From DASQDN01 sp035630195 (GTDB lineage: Bacteria; Acidobacteriota; Terriglobia; Bryobacterales; Bryobacteraceae), in contig DASQLD010000056.1 of the NCBI GenBank assembly GCA_035630195.1, forward strand, positions 1 to 10,908: a DNA stretch of 10,908 nt, written 5' to 3'. The position numbers were made by a program, and so were the translations under genes. How positions within the stretch are numbered: the first letter of the stretch is position 1; the number at the start of each line of letters is the position of its first letter. The notes below the pieces were generated by a model. The model was not told the origin of the DNA. It worked only from the letters and a program-made list of their open reading frames with translations, and made no database searches. Below, piece after piece: positions 1 to 6,610 of the stretch.

Positions 1-800
1 AGACGGAACGCAACTTCGAGGCGCTGGTTATTGCGAACGAGGGAGAGAATTTCAGCGTCGGCGCAAATCTGACGTTGGTTTTGCTGACTGCGCAGGGTGG
101 CGACTGGGATGAGCTCGACGAAGCCGTGCGTCGGTTTCAATCGGCGAGTATGGCGCTGAAATATGCTCCCAAACCAGTCGTGGCGGCTCCTTTTGCTCGC
201 GTGCTCGGGGGCGGGTGTGAGTGGGTTTTGCACTCCACACGAGCCCAGGCATCGGCGGAACTCTACATGGGTCTGGTCGAAGTCGGTGTAGGACTCATTC
301 CGGCGGGCGGCGGATGTAAGGAGATGATTCTGCGCCTCCGCGATCCCAGAAAAGTATTCGAGCTGATCGGTATGGCAAAGGTCTCGTCTTCCGCGCAAGA
401 CGCCCAAGCGTTGGGCCTGCTGCATAAAGCCGACAGCATCAGCATGAACCCCGAGCGCCGATTACACGACGCCAAGACCCTCGCCTTGTCGTTGATCAGC
501 GCCTATTCGCCTGGTGTACCGCGATGCGACGTCAAAGTGTCCGGCGATGCAGGGTATGCCGCAATGAAACTAGCGGTGTGGAGCATGCGGGAAGGCGGAT
601 TCATCAGTGACCACGATGCGGTCATCGGAGAGAAGCTCGCGTACATTCTCAGCGGCGGACGCGGGGCAGGGGAGCCGGTTGTGTCGGAACAGCGTCTGCT
701 GGATGTGGAGCGTGAAGCGTTTCTGTCGCTCTGTGGGATGCAGAAAACCCAGGATCGTATTCAGTACATGCTGAAGAACGGCAAGCCGCTGCGCAATTAG
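1..800 (+). CDS. fadN: FadN-type 3-hydroxyacyl-CoA dehydrogenase / enoyl-CoA hydratase, C-terminal part (5' truncated by window)
   Basis: The frame is open from base 3, with no start visible, and ends at TAG 798-800, giving 265 residues. This is the C-terminal enoyl-CoA hydratase (crotonase-fold) part of the two-domain beta-oxidation enzyme that hydrates enoyl-CoA and oxidises the 3-hydroxyacyl-CoA. Visible motifs, numbered from base 3: FSVGANL at residues 17-23 (first oxyanion-hole strand), GGGCE at 69-73 (second oxyanion-hole peptide and first catalytic Glu, E73), and GLVEVGVGLIPAGGG around 90-104 with the second catalytic Glu at E93. The C-terminus RIQYMLKNGKPLRN is typical of FadN-like proteins of about 790 residues, where the NAD-binding domain comes first, unlike FadB. 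The dehydrogenase domain must therefore lie upstream of the window. A thiolase (fadA) and an acyl-CoA dehydrogenase are common neighbours but cannot be seen here. The 3' end overlaps the convergent acyltransferase gene by 4 bp. A TTG at 75 is an internal codon, not a real start. Confidence 0.9.
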   Translation, partial: TERNFEALVIANEGENFSVGANLTLVLLTAQGGDWDELDEAVRRFQSASMALKYAPKPVVAAPFARVLGGGCEWVLHSTRAQASAELYMGLVEVGVGLIPAGGGCKEMILRLRDPRKVFELIGMAKVSSSAQDAQALGLLHKADSISMNPERRLHDAKTLALSLISAYSPGVPRCDVKVSGDAGYAAMKLAVWSMREGGFISDHDAVIGEKLAYILSGGRGAGEPVVSEQRLLDVEREAFLSLCGMQKTQDRIQYMLKNGKPLRN

Positions 801-1972
801 ATTCGCAGGAAGAGCTTCCGCCGATACATCCAGTACAAGATTAGCCAGAAAATCAGTAGGACAGCGGCGCCTCGCAGGAACGGCTCGAGTCCTGCGCCGA
901 AGATCTGAAAGGCGCCCGCGCCAAGGTGAATTCGGAATGAGCTGACGATGAATTCTTCCCAAAGATGCGCGATCATATACGCGGCAATCGAATTTGCGCC
1001 TATTACAAGGAGCGGAAACGTCCATCGGCGGTGAGCTTTAACATCGATCAGCCAACTTAAGCCTGCGAGAATCCAGAAACACAATCCACCGCTGAATAGC
1101 GTCCAGCTTGGCGTCCAAATTCTCTTCACGATCGGGCAGAGGCCGGTGAAATGAAGCAGCACGCCGCCTCCGATCAGTAAGGCTCCTGCGATGACCAAAC
1201 GCTTGAGAGGTAGAGTCGTGGATTGGCGAAGCCAACGCCCCGCAATTAATCCCAGGATCATGGTTCCAAGCGTAGGAATAAAACTCATCGTGAGGTAGCC
1301 GCCGCGATTAGCGAGGAACGGCTCCTGTCTCGGGAAGAGATTCAGGAACCATTGATCGAACGCGCTGCCTGCGTTGGTGTTTTTGTTCCAATGCGCCGCG
1401 AAGCCTTGAAACTCACCGGCCCCTGCCGGGTACAACGCCCACCACAGCCAGTACCCGCTCAAAATCAGTCCGAGCGCCGACCATTGCCATCGCGGCCGTG
1501 CGAACCCCAGAGCGAACAAAAACGGGTAGCCAAGTCCGATCTGCGTCAGCGTGTCCTCGAATGTGAAGTTCGTCTGCGTGCTGTGTGTCGAGCGGAGAAA
1601 TATGCCCAGTGCCACGAGCAGCAACGATCTCCACAGCGCATGCGCGAACATTCGGGAGTACGTGCCGCCCTTCGCCAATCGTGAGGCGATAGAGTAGGGC
1701 AGCGCCACACCGACAAGAAACGAAAAAGATGGTTGGATTAAATCGTGCAGCGAAGCCCCGGCCCATGCGACGTGCGTCTGATGATAAGCGAGTGTCTCCC
1801 AGAACCAGTTCCCTGGATAAGCGGCTGCGACCTTCGCTAGCTGCAGCACTTCAGCCATCATCAGAAACATGACTGCGCCGCGATACGTGTCGATCGCGAG
1901 ATTGCGCGCAGGCACGGGCGCGCTCACTATGGGAGGCGATGTTATACGCGCGTCCTGAATCGTCTGTTCCAC
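797..1972 (-). CDS. HGSNAT/NagX-like (DUF5009) multi-pass membrane acyltransferase
   Basis: A 391-residue polytopic membrane protein with roughly ten hydrophobic segments. It resembles bacterial relatives of heparan-alpha-glucosaminide N-acetyltransferase (COG4299/DUF5009), a family that carries an acetyl group from cytoplasmic acetyl-CoA across the membrane to an amino sugar. Supporting features are the opening motif RNLAIDTYRG (residues 23-32, compare R-x-x-S-x-D-x-x-R-G), then a loop with H67, W70, D77 and P81 before the next helix, matching the His-containing loop that holds the family's catalytic histidine. Further matches are KRIWTPSWTLFSGG (283-296) and GANSIAAYMIAHL near 324-336. The start is GTG at 1972, the only start codon between the upstream in-frame stop and the conserved motif apart from later GTG codons; no Shine-Dalgarno is visible. 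It lies 3 bp after the DUF3500 stop and is probably translated by coupling. The substrate is unknown; sugar acetylation is inferred from the family only. Confidence 0.83.
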   Translation of the reverse strand: MEQTIQDARITSPPIVSAPVPARNLAIDTYRGAVMFLMMAEVLQLAKVAAAYPGNWFWETLAYHQTHVAWAGASLHDLIQPSFSFLVGVALPYSIASRLAKGGTYSRMFAHALWRSLLLVALGIFLRSTHSTQTNFTFEDTLTQIGLGYPFLFALGFARPRWQWSALGLILSGYWLWWALYPAGAGEFQGFAAHWNKNTNAGSAFDQWFLNLFPRQEPFLANRGGYLTMSFIPTLGTMILGLIAGRWLRQSTTLPLKRLVIAGALLIGGGVLLHFTGLCPIVKRIWTPSWTLFSGGLCFWILAGLSWLIDVKAHRRWTFPLLVIGANSIAAYMIAHLWEEFIVSSFRIHLGAGAFQIFGAGLEPFLRGAAVLLIFWLILYWMYRRKLFLRI

Positions 1973-1975
1973 GGA

Positions 1976-3196
1976 TTATCTGTGCGGATGCGGATGCTGT
2001 TCGTAGTGCTGTCGCAAAAGGTCCTTGCCGTAGTCGTTGCCATTTGGTGTCCGAACGACCGCGTGGACGTGTTCCTTGTTCGGCTTGGGAGGACCAGGGA
2101 ACATATGTCGCAGACCAGCCGGGTTTTGATGATCGAACTCGATCAGGAGCACCGGACTGTGGATGCGATAGTAGAACACACTATCGGCATCTGTGCCACC
2201 GATCCACGCAAACCATGTGTTGTCGAGGTGCTTGCGAACTTCTGACATCTTCACCTTGGCGTGGCCGTCATCCATGTTGGAGATGTACATGTTGATCAAC
2301 TGCAGCAGGCTGTCCTTTTGCGCGGCGGTAAAGTCGGCCGCCTTGGCGCCTGCATAGTCGAGGACGACATTGTCTTTCCATGCCTCGGTGAGATTGTTGT
2401 TGCCGGTCTTCGAAGTATTGAGGATGGCTTTGTTGCGCTGCGCCTCGGGGAGATTCTTTATGAAACTCAAGCCAAGCCGCTGCTCGTCCTGCAAGATAGC
2501 CGTACCCTTGAACTTGCCTTCATGAGCAATCACGGGCTCGGACCCGACGAAAAGCGGTGTCATCACTACCTGATCTCCCAGAACGAAGTAGTTCACGATC
2601 AAGTGATGGCCATCGAGCTGCCAGCCCCACGGCTCCTTGCTGGAAGGCTCACCCATGACGGTGATCCAATACAGCCATTCCCCGTACTCTTCGAAGTTGT
2701 TGTTGTTCAGCTCGCCGAGAGTATGGTTCAAGCGCATGATGTCGCGAGAGAGCTTCAGGCCCTTTGCGCTGAGCGACGCCTTCATCAATGCAAACGCAGA
2801 TTCGCGTTGCGCCTCATTCATATCCTTGAACGACATTCCCTGCCTGATATAGAAGTGCTGATTCATCCACTTCTGCCATTCCGGATCTTCCAGACCAAAG
2901 GATGTTTTCGCGCGTTGTTCCGCGCTGAGACCCGTTAGAAACGACGCGGCGGCCTTGCGCACCGGTTCCGTCGATACACCAGTCGATTTAATGGTGAAGA
3001 GACCGGGAGCGGGCGTCCCATTGGTCGTGATGCCGCGGAAAGGCTCGGCGAGCCCCTTCTTTTCCGCCTGCTCGGACATGGTGCGGAAGCGCTCAGTACG
3101 ACTTGTCGCCGGCGCAGGAGATTGCGCGGTCGTTCGGTAGACGAGTATTCCGGCCAGATACAAGAGGCAAGCGAGAGGAGCTAGCAGTTTCTTCAT
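1976..3196 (-). CDS. Exported DUF3500 family protein
   Basis: A 406-residue protein that I recognise as DUF3500, a family without an assigned reaction. The N-terminus (MKKLLAPLACLLYLAGILVY) is a Sec signal peptide or membrane anchor; cleavage could fall near TTA-Q at residue 24, placing the rest outside the cytoplasm. Conserved-looking stretches include GWQLDGHHLIVNYFVLGD (191-208), TPLFVGSEPV (213-222), LLIEFDHQNPAG (350-361) and HVHAVVRTPNGNDYG (376-390). These are rich in His and Asp and could bind metal, which is inference. The last nine residues (HYEQHPHPHR) form a His-rich tail. The ATG at 3196 is the only start that includes the full signal sequence; the upstream bases show no clear Shine-Dalgarno. 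It is the middle gene of a minus-strand trio, 27 bp after the M14 peptidase and 3 bp before the acyltransferase. Its stop TAA is in the same frame as the following GTG start. Confidence 0.85.
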   Translation of the reverse strand: MKKLLAPLACLLYLAGILVYRTTAQSPAPATSRTERFRTMSEQAEKKGLAEPFRGITTNGTPAPGLFTIKSTGVSTEPVRKAAASFLTGLSAEQRAKTSFGLEDPEWQKWMNQHFYIRQGMSFKDMNEAQRESAFALMKASLSAKGLKLSRDIMRLNHTLGELNNNNFEEYGEWLYWITVMGEPSSKEPWGWQLDGHHLIVNYFVLGDQVVMTPLFVGSEPVIAHEGKFKGTAILQDEQRLGLSFIKNLPEAQRNKAILNTSKTGNNNLTEAWKDNVVLDYAGAKAADFTAAQKDSLLQLINMYISNMDDGHAKVKMSEVRKHLDNTWFAWIGGTDADSVFYYRIHSPVLLIEFDHQNPAGLRHMFPGPPKPNKEHVHAVVRTPNGNDYGKDLLRQHYEQHPHPHR

Positions 3197-3223
3197 AGGA
3201 ATGCCAATGCCCGTGATTGTACG

Positions 3224-4423
3224 CTATTTCAAAAGCGCCGACGCAATCGCCTGTACTAGCTCTCGACCGAATTGGAGCCTGTCTTCGATCGTCGGCAGAC
3301 GCTTTAGTTTTTCGTTGAATGCGATGCGCTGCTCCATCAGAAAAGCCGGAACTTTGAAATCGCGATAGAGACCTTGCACTACGTTCATTCGACCCTTCAT
3401 CCCCTCAGTGGTTGTTCGTCCCGCGAAGAAAAGCGGCCGGCTCGGATGGAATGTCGTGTCTTTGGTCAGTGCGCCAAAAAATCTTTCGGCAAGCTGCTTT
3501 ATGGCAGGGTTCGATTCGTCAGGGGGGCCTTCGAGATACTCGGAAGTTTCGGTGTTGTGCAGGGAAAGGAAGAGCTCCACTTTACTGCCGCTCTTGATCC
3601 ACTCTGCGATGGCCTTACGTTGTGCCGTGATCTCCGGCATCGCCATAGGATCTTCGACGTCCCAATTGCGGTTTAAATCGTAGCCCTTGCTGTTGAACCG
3701 TACGCCGCCGCGCGTTACGCCTTCGGGATCAGCCACCGGAAAGATCTTCCAATGAATCTGCTCTCGCAACCCGCGCGACTCGGCCTCTTCCGAGAGCAGC
3801 GCGCGTACAGCGCCTTCACCGACCCACGACGACCCGGACTCCCAGCTATGCTGTCGAAACATCAGCCAGACGGCTTTCGCAGGCGAGCCTTTGTGAATGG
3901 ACCAAACGTAAATATCCCGGCCGCCAATCGTCTTGCCAATCACTTGCTCCCGCGCGTCTTTGTGCTTCAGCAGATCCTTACGCAGCGCCGAGAGTTCGTC
4001 CAGCGTATATGGAGGCGTATGCGCGATCCAGAAAGTAGATTTCTGCGGGACGATCTTTAATCGAAGCTTCGGCTCTTTCGCGTCATATTCGACTGGAGTA
4101 ATGTGGGTCCATGTCTTGCGGTCATAGCTGATGAGCGGCGGCGTCTTATCGGTGATCGCCCCTTGATTGGGTCGGAAATTATACTCCCCCGGCAGTCCCA
4201 CCATATCGAAGATCATCTCCGAGCGGCCCGCGTTATCGACGCGAAAGAAGTACCAGGTCGCCTGCCGATTGCGTCCGGCCTGATCCGTCTCTCCTTTGAC
4301 GCTGAGTCGAAAATGGGTATCCGACACACGTTCCACCTTGTCGAGCGAACCGCCGTCGAAGTCCGTGCGAACGTGAGGCGCTGCGATAATCAGTGCGGGC
4401 AGCAGGAATGACAGAAAGCGCAT
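3224..4423 (-). CDS. Exported M14-family zinc carboxypeptidase (cytosolic-carboxypeptidase-like architecture)
   Basis: A 399-residue metallocarboxypeptidase that would remove C-terminal residues from peptides. A short signal peptide (MRFLSFLLPALIIAA) predicts export. Residues about 20-140 form a beta-rich N-domain, with FDGGSLDKVE at 22-31 and WYFFRVDNAG at 57-66, as seen before the catalytic domain in AGBL/CCP-like M14 enzymes. The catalytic domain has the zinc pair H192 and E195 in RQHSWESGSSW (the family usually has HPGE), PVADPEGV (229-236), GYDLNRNW (247-254) with N251 and R252 in the usual substrate-carboxylate positions, the third zinc ligand H289 in LSLHNTETS, and a plausible catalytic E364 in VPAFLMEQ. 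All core residues are therefore present and the enzyme is probably active. It is the first gene of the trio with DUF3500 and the acyltransferase. Its ATG has no Shine-Dalgarno and overlaps head-to-head with the divergent P450 gene. Substrate unknown; peptidoglycan stem peptides or scavenged peptides are possible. Confidence 0.88.
   Translation of the reverse strand: MRFLSFLLPALIIAAPHVRTDFDGGSLDKVERVSDTHFRLSVKGETDQAGRNRQATWYFFRVDNAGRSEMIFDMVGLPGEYNFRPNQGAITDKTPPLISYDRKTWTHITPVEYDAKEPKLRLKIVPQKSTFWIAHTPPYTLDELSALRKDLLKHKDAREQVIGKTIGGRDIYVWSIHKGSPAKAVWLMFRQHSWESGSSWVGEGAVRALLSEEAESRGLREQIHWKIFPVADPEGVTRGGVRFNSKGYDLNRNWDVEDPMAMPEITAQRKAIAEWIKSGSKVELFLSLHNTETSEYLEGPPDESNPAIKQLAERFFGALTKDTTFHPSRPLFFAGRTTTEGMKGRMNVVQGLYRDFKVPAFLMEQRIAFNEKLKRLPTIEDRLQFGRELVQAIASALLK
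4385..4390 (+). promoter_or_regulatory. Candidate -10 box for the P450 gene
   Basis: GATAAT matches five of six -10 consensus bases and lies 17 nt upstream of the ATG at 4408, inside the signal-peptide codons of the oppositely oriented M14 gene. No convincing -35 is present at 16-18 bp spacing, so this is weak. The bases AGGA directly abut the ATG (4404-4407), too close to be a normal Shine-Dalgarno. Confidence 0.15.
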
Positions 4424-5274
4424 GTTTGTTTAGTTTAGATCGTTACGCTGATATTGTTCAGGCTCTCCGACACGAAAACTTGTCGCCAAGGTCGACCGCC
4501 GGCGAGGAACATCGGGAGTTTCGCGAGGCAGCGTTCGCAGCGGTGCGTCTTACACAACTCGCGAATTGGAAGCCGCAGCGCATTCAACCAGTAGACTTGG
4601 TCAGCGATGTAGCCAAGCCCTGGTCACTGGAAATTGCCACCATCGTTACCGACATTCCTTTATCAGAGGCCAAGCGTCTTCTGCCACTAGCAACCGACAT
4701 CTTCAACGCCGCAGCCGAACCGTTCGACACCCAGCTCCAGGACAACGCAAAACATGCCACCCTAAATCTCGCTCAAAAGTTTTCGTCGCCAGCGTTCCAG
4801 GTCCAGGCATTTGTCGCTCTCTCGCAAACTCTACCGTGCTTTCTCGCGAATGCCTGGCACGCTCTTTTGAGGCGCCCCGACCAAATCGATAAGCTGCACT
4901 ATCCCACCGCGATCGATGAGCTACTTCGCTACGCCGGACCCTCGCGAGCCATCCTGCGTTACGCCCAAGAAGATGTTCGGATCGGCGACGTCGAAATCCC
5001 GAAAGGCGCCACCGTCGCGCTCGTGCTCGCCGAGGCGAACCGAGATCACGAGCAGTTCTCCGAACCCGACCGGCTTGATCTAACACGGCAACCGCCTAGG
5101 CATCTAGCCTTCGGTCTGGGAAATCATTCGTGTGTTGGAGCCTGGCTGGTGCGCGCAGCATCGATCCATGCGACACAAGCCATCATCAGCGTTCTTGCAG
5201 ACGCCACAATCGTAGAGTGCACTCTGGATGAGCGCTTTGGTATTCAATCGCTAAAGTCGCTACGAATTAGGTAA
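4408..5274 (+). CDS. Short (288 aa) cytochrome P450
   Basis: A heme-thiolate monooxygenase homologue. Motifs numbered from ATG 4408: C-helix H35xxxR39, I-helix region VALSQTLPCFLANAW (136-150), K-helix ExxR as E171LLR174, then RYAQEDVRIGDVEIPKG (184-200) before NRDHEQFSEPDRLDLTR (211-227), and the heme loop FGLGNHSCVG (235-244) with thiolate ligand C242. ExxR-to-Cys spacing (71) equals that of P450cam. However, typical bacterial P450s have about 400 residues. Compared with P450cam, about 70 residues are missing before the C-helix Arg and about 40 between helices C and I. The I-helix acid-alcohol pair is Gln140-Thr141 instead of Asp/Glu-Thr. An in-frame TAA at 4387 rules out a longer start, leaving GTG 4393, ATG 4408 or TTG 4426. 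The frame is intact over its whole length. No ferredoxin or reductase gene is adjacent. It may be a compact subfamily, a non-oxygenase heme protein, or a decaying gene. Confidence 0.82.
   Translation: MTESACLFSLDRYADIVQALRHENLSPRSTAGEEHREFREAAFAAVRLTQLANWKPQRIQPVDLVSDVAKPWSLEIATIVTDIPLSEAKRLLPLATDIFNAAAEPFDTQLQDNAKHATLNLAQKFSSPAFQVQAFVALSQTLPCFLANAWHALLRRPDQIDKLHYPTAIDELLRYAGPSRAILRYAQEDVRIGDVEIPKGATVALVLAEANRDHEQFSEPDRLDLTRQPPRHLAFGLGNHSCVGAWLVRAASIHATQAIISVLADATIVECTLDERFGIQSLKSLRIR
4432..4460 (-). promoter_or_regulatory. Candidate sigma-70-type promoter for the M14-DUF3500-acyltransferase operon
   Basis: On the minus strand, TGAACA (plus-strand 4455-4460) is followed after exactly 17 bp by TAAACT (4432-4437), each matching four of six consensus positions. 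The -10 ends 8 nt before the M14 ATG, so transcription would begin at or next to the start codon. That fits the absence of a Shine-Dalgarno and suggests a leaderless mRNA. The whole promoter lies inside the 5' coding region of the P450 gene. It was found by eye and is unproven. Confidence 0.3.
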
Positions 5275-6610
5275 GGTCCGACAACCCGTCGAGCCGCCCG
5301 GTCGAGTCTCCGAAATGCTCCGCAGGCACACCCATGCGATCCATCATGGTCAGGAACATGTTGGCCATTGGAGTTTCCTTGCGGTAAACAATGCGTCGTC
5401 CGGTCTTGAGATAGCCGCCACCGCTTCCAGCAATGAGCGTAGGCAGATCTTCATGAGCATGGCGATTGCCGTCAGCCAACCCCGCGCCGTAGACAATCAT
5501 CGAGTTATCGAGAATGCTTCGATCACCTTCCTGGCTGCTCTTCAACTTCTCCATCCAGGCTGCGAATTGGCGCGTATGGTACTCGTTGATCTGCGCGACC
5601 TTCTCGATCAGCGCCGGATCGTTACGATGGTGCGTGAGCGGATGGTGCCCGTCGGGAATGCCGATCTCCCGATACGGACGCGACGTGCCCTCGCGCGTGA
5701 CAAGGAAAGTCAGAACGCGCGTCAGGTCCGCCTGGAACGCGACCGTGATCATATCGGTCATCAGCTTAAAGTGTTCGGCGAAGTCGGCCGGCACACCGTA
5801 CGGCTTTTCCATCTTCGGATCGATCTGAGCGTTGTCCGTCTCCGCTTTGATGAGTTGTCGTTCGATCTCTCGGATCGACGAGAGATATTCATCGAGCTTG
5901 CGGCGGTCGGTCGGCCCAAGGTTCGCTTGTAGCTTCTTCGTGTCGTCAGTAACGAAATCGAGGATGCTGCGGCGGAACTTGGCTTGGCGGGCGCGAGCTT
6001 CTGGCGGCAGAGCGGCTCCGCTGCCGAACAGGCGTTCAAAGAGTGTCCGCGGATCGAGAATCGGAGGAAGCGGCTGCGTTTCGCTCCGCCAGGCGAGATT
6101 ATTCGTGTACGCGCAGGAATAGCCGGAGTCGCAGTCACCAGCCTGCCGCGCGTCTTCGAGCCCAACTTCGAGCGACGGGAAGCGCGTCTGGCTGCCAATC
6201 TTGTTCGCAACGATCTGATCGCAGGAAATACCGCACTTAATGTCGACCGCCGACTTCCGTGGTTGAACACCCGTCAAGTACGCGCCGGAGCAACGACCGT
6301 GATCCCCTGCGCCGTCGAGCAGCGCGCGTCCATTGTTGTGCGTAAGGTTGCCGAGAACAGTGATGTCGTTCTTAAAAGGCTCCAGCGATTTCAGCGTACG
6401 CGGAAGCTCGGTGAGCTTGCCTTCATAGGTGGGCGTCCAGCTCTTCATGTCCATGCCGTTGGGCAGATACACGAAGGCCATACGCACCGGCGCCGTCACA
6501 GCCTTGCTTTGCGCGAACGCTGGCGTCATCGCGTCCAGGAAAGGAAGTCCAACCGCCGCTCCGACGCCTCGCAAAAATGTGCGCCTTCCGAGAGCTTTAC
6601 CGGTGATCAT
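5267..6610 (-). CDS. Tat-exported DUF1552 family protein
   Basis: A 447-residue protein of the DUF1552 family, which has no assigned reaction and is characteristically encoded next to DUF1592-type cytochromes. The N-terminus has a twin-arginine signal (GRRTFLRG at residues 8-15, then a hydrophobic stretch and AFA at 31-33), so it is probably exported folded. The family opening VRMAFVYLPNGMDM is at 42-55. His-rich stretches DGHHPLTHH (320-328) and GLADGNRHAHEDLP (377-390), followed by a Gly-rich strand (IAGSGGG), resemble the metal-site region of the alkaline-phosphatase-like DUF1501 family; that relationship is inference. Five Cys follow the signal peptide (107, 126, 130, 160, 166), possibly forming disulfides. 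The ATG at 6610 overlaps the upstream stop as ATGA, indicating translational coupling. The 3' end overlaps the convergent P450 gene by 8 bp. No heme motif is present. Confidence 0.9.
   Translation of the reverse strand: MITGKALGRRTFLRGVGAAVGLPFLDAMTPAFAQSKAVTAPVRMAFVYLPNGMDMKSWTPTYEGKLTELPRTLKSLEPFKNDITVLGNLTHNNGRALLDGAGDHGRCSGAYLTGVQPRKSAVDIKCGISCDQIVANKIGSQTRFPSLEVGLEDARQAGDCDSGYSCAYTNNLAWRSETQPLPPILDPRTLFERLFGSGAALPPEARARQAKFRRSILDFVTDDTKKLQANLGPTDRRKLDEYLSSIREIERQLIKAETDNAQIDPKMEKPYGVPADFAEHFKLMTDMITVAFQADLTRVLTFLVTREGTSRPYREIGIPDGHHPLTHHRNDPALIEKVAQINEYHTRQFAAWMEKLKSSQEGDRSILDNSMIVYGAGLADGNRHAHEDLPTLIAGSGGGYLKTGRRIVYRKETPMANMFLTMMDRMGVPAEHFGDSTGRLDGLSDLT

Noticed and set aside
570..1025. 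151-codon minus-strand open frame across the fadN/acyltransferase junction
   Set aside because: It is a shifted frame of the acyltransferase running antisense into fadN; no motifs.
2261..2938. 225-codon plus-strand open frame
   Set aside because: It is antisense to the well-supported DUF3500 gene, matches no family I know and has no credible start context; it reflects codon bias of the real gene.
4393..5274. P450 called as a pseudogene
   Set aside because: Considered because of its short length, but the frame is uninterrupted, all late catalytic and heme motifs are present with normal spacing, and no P450 N-terminal coding is found in any upstream frame; kept as a coding gene with this caveat.
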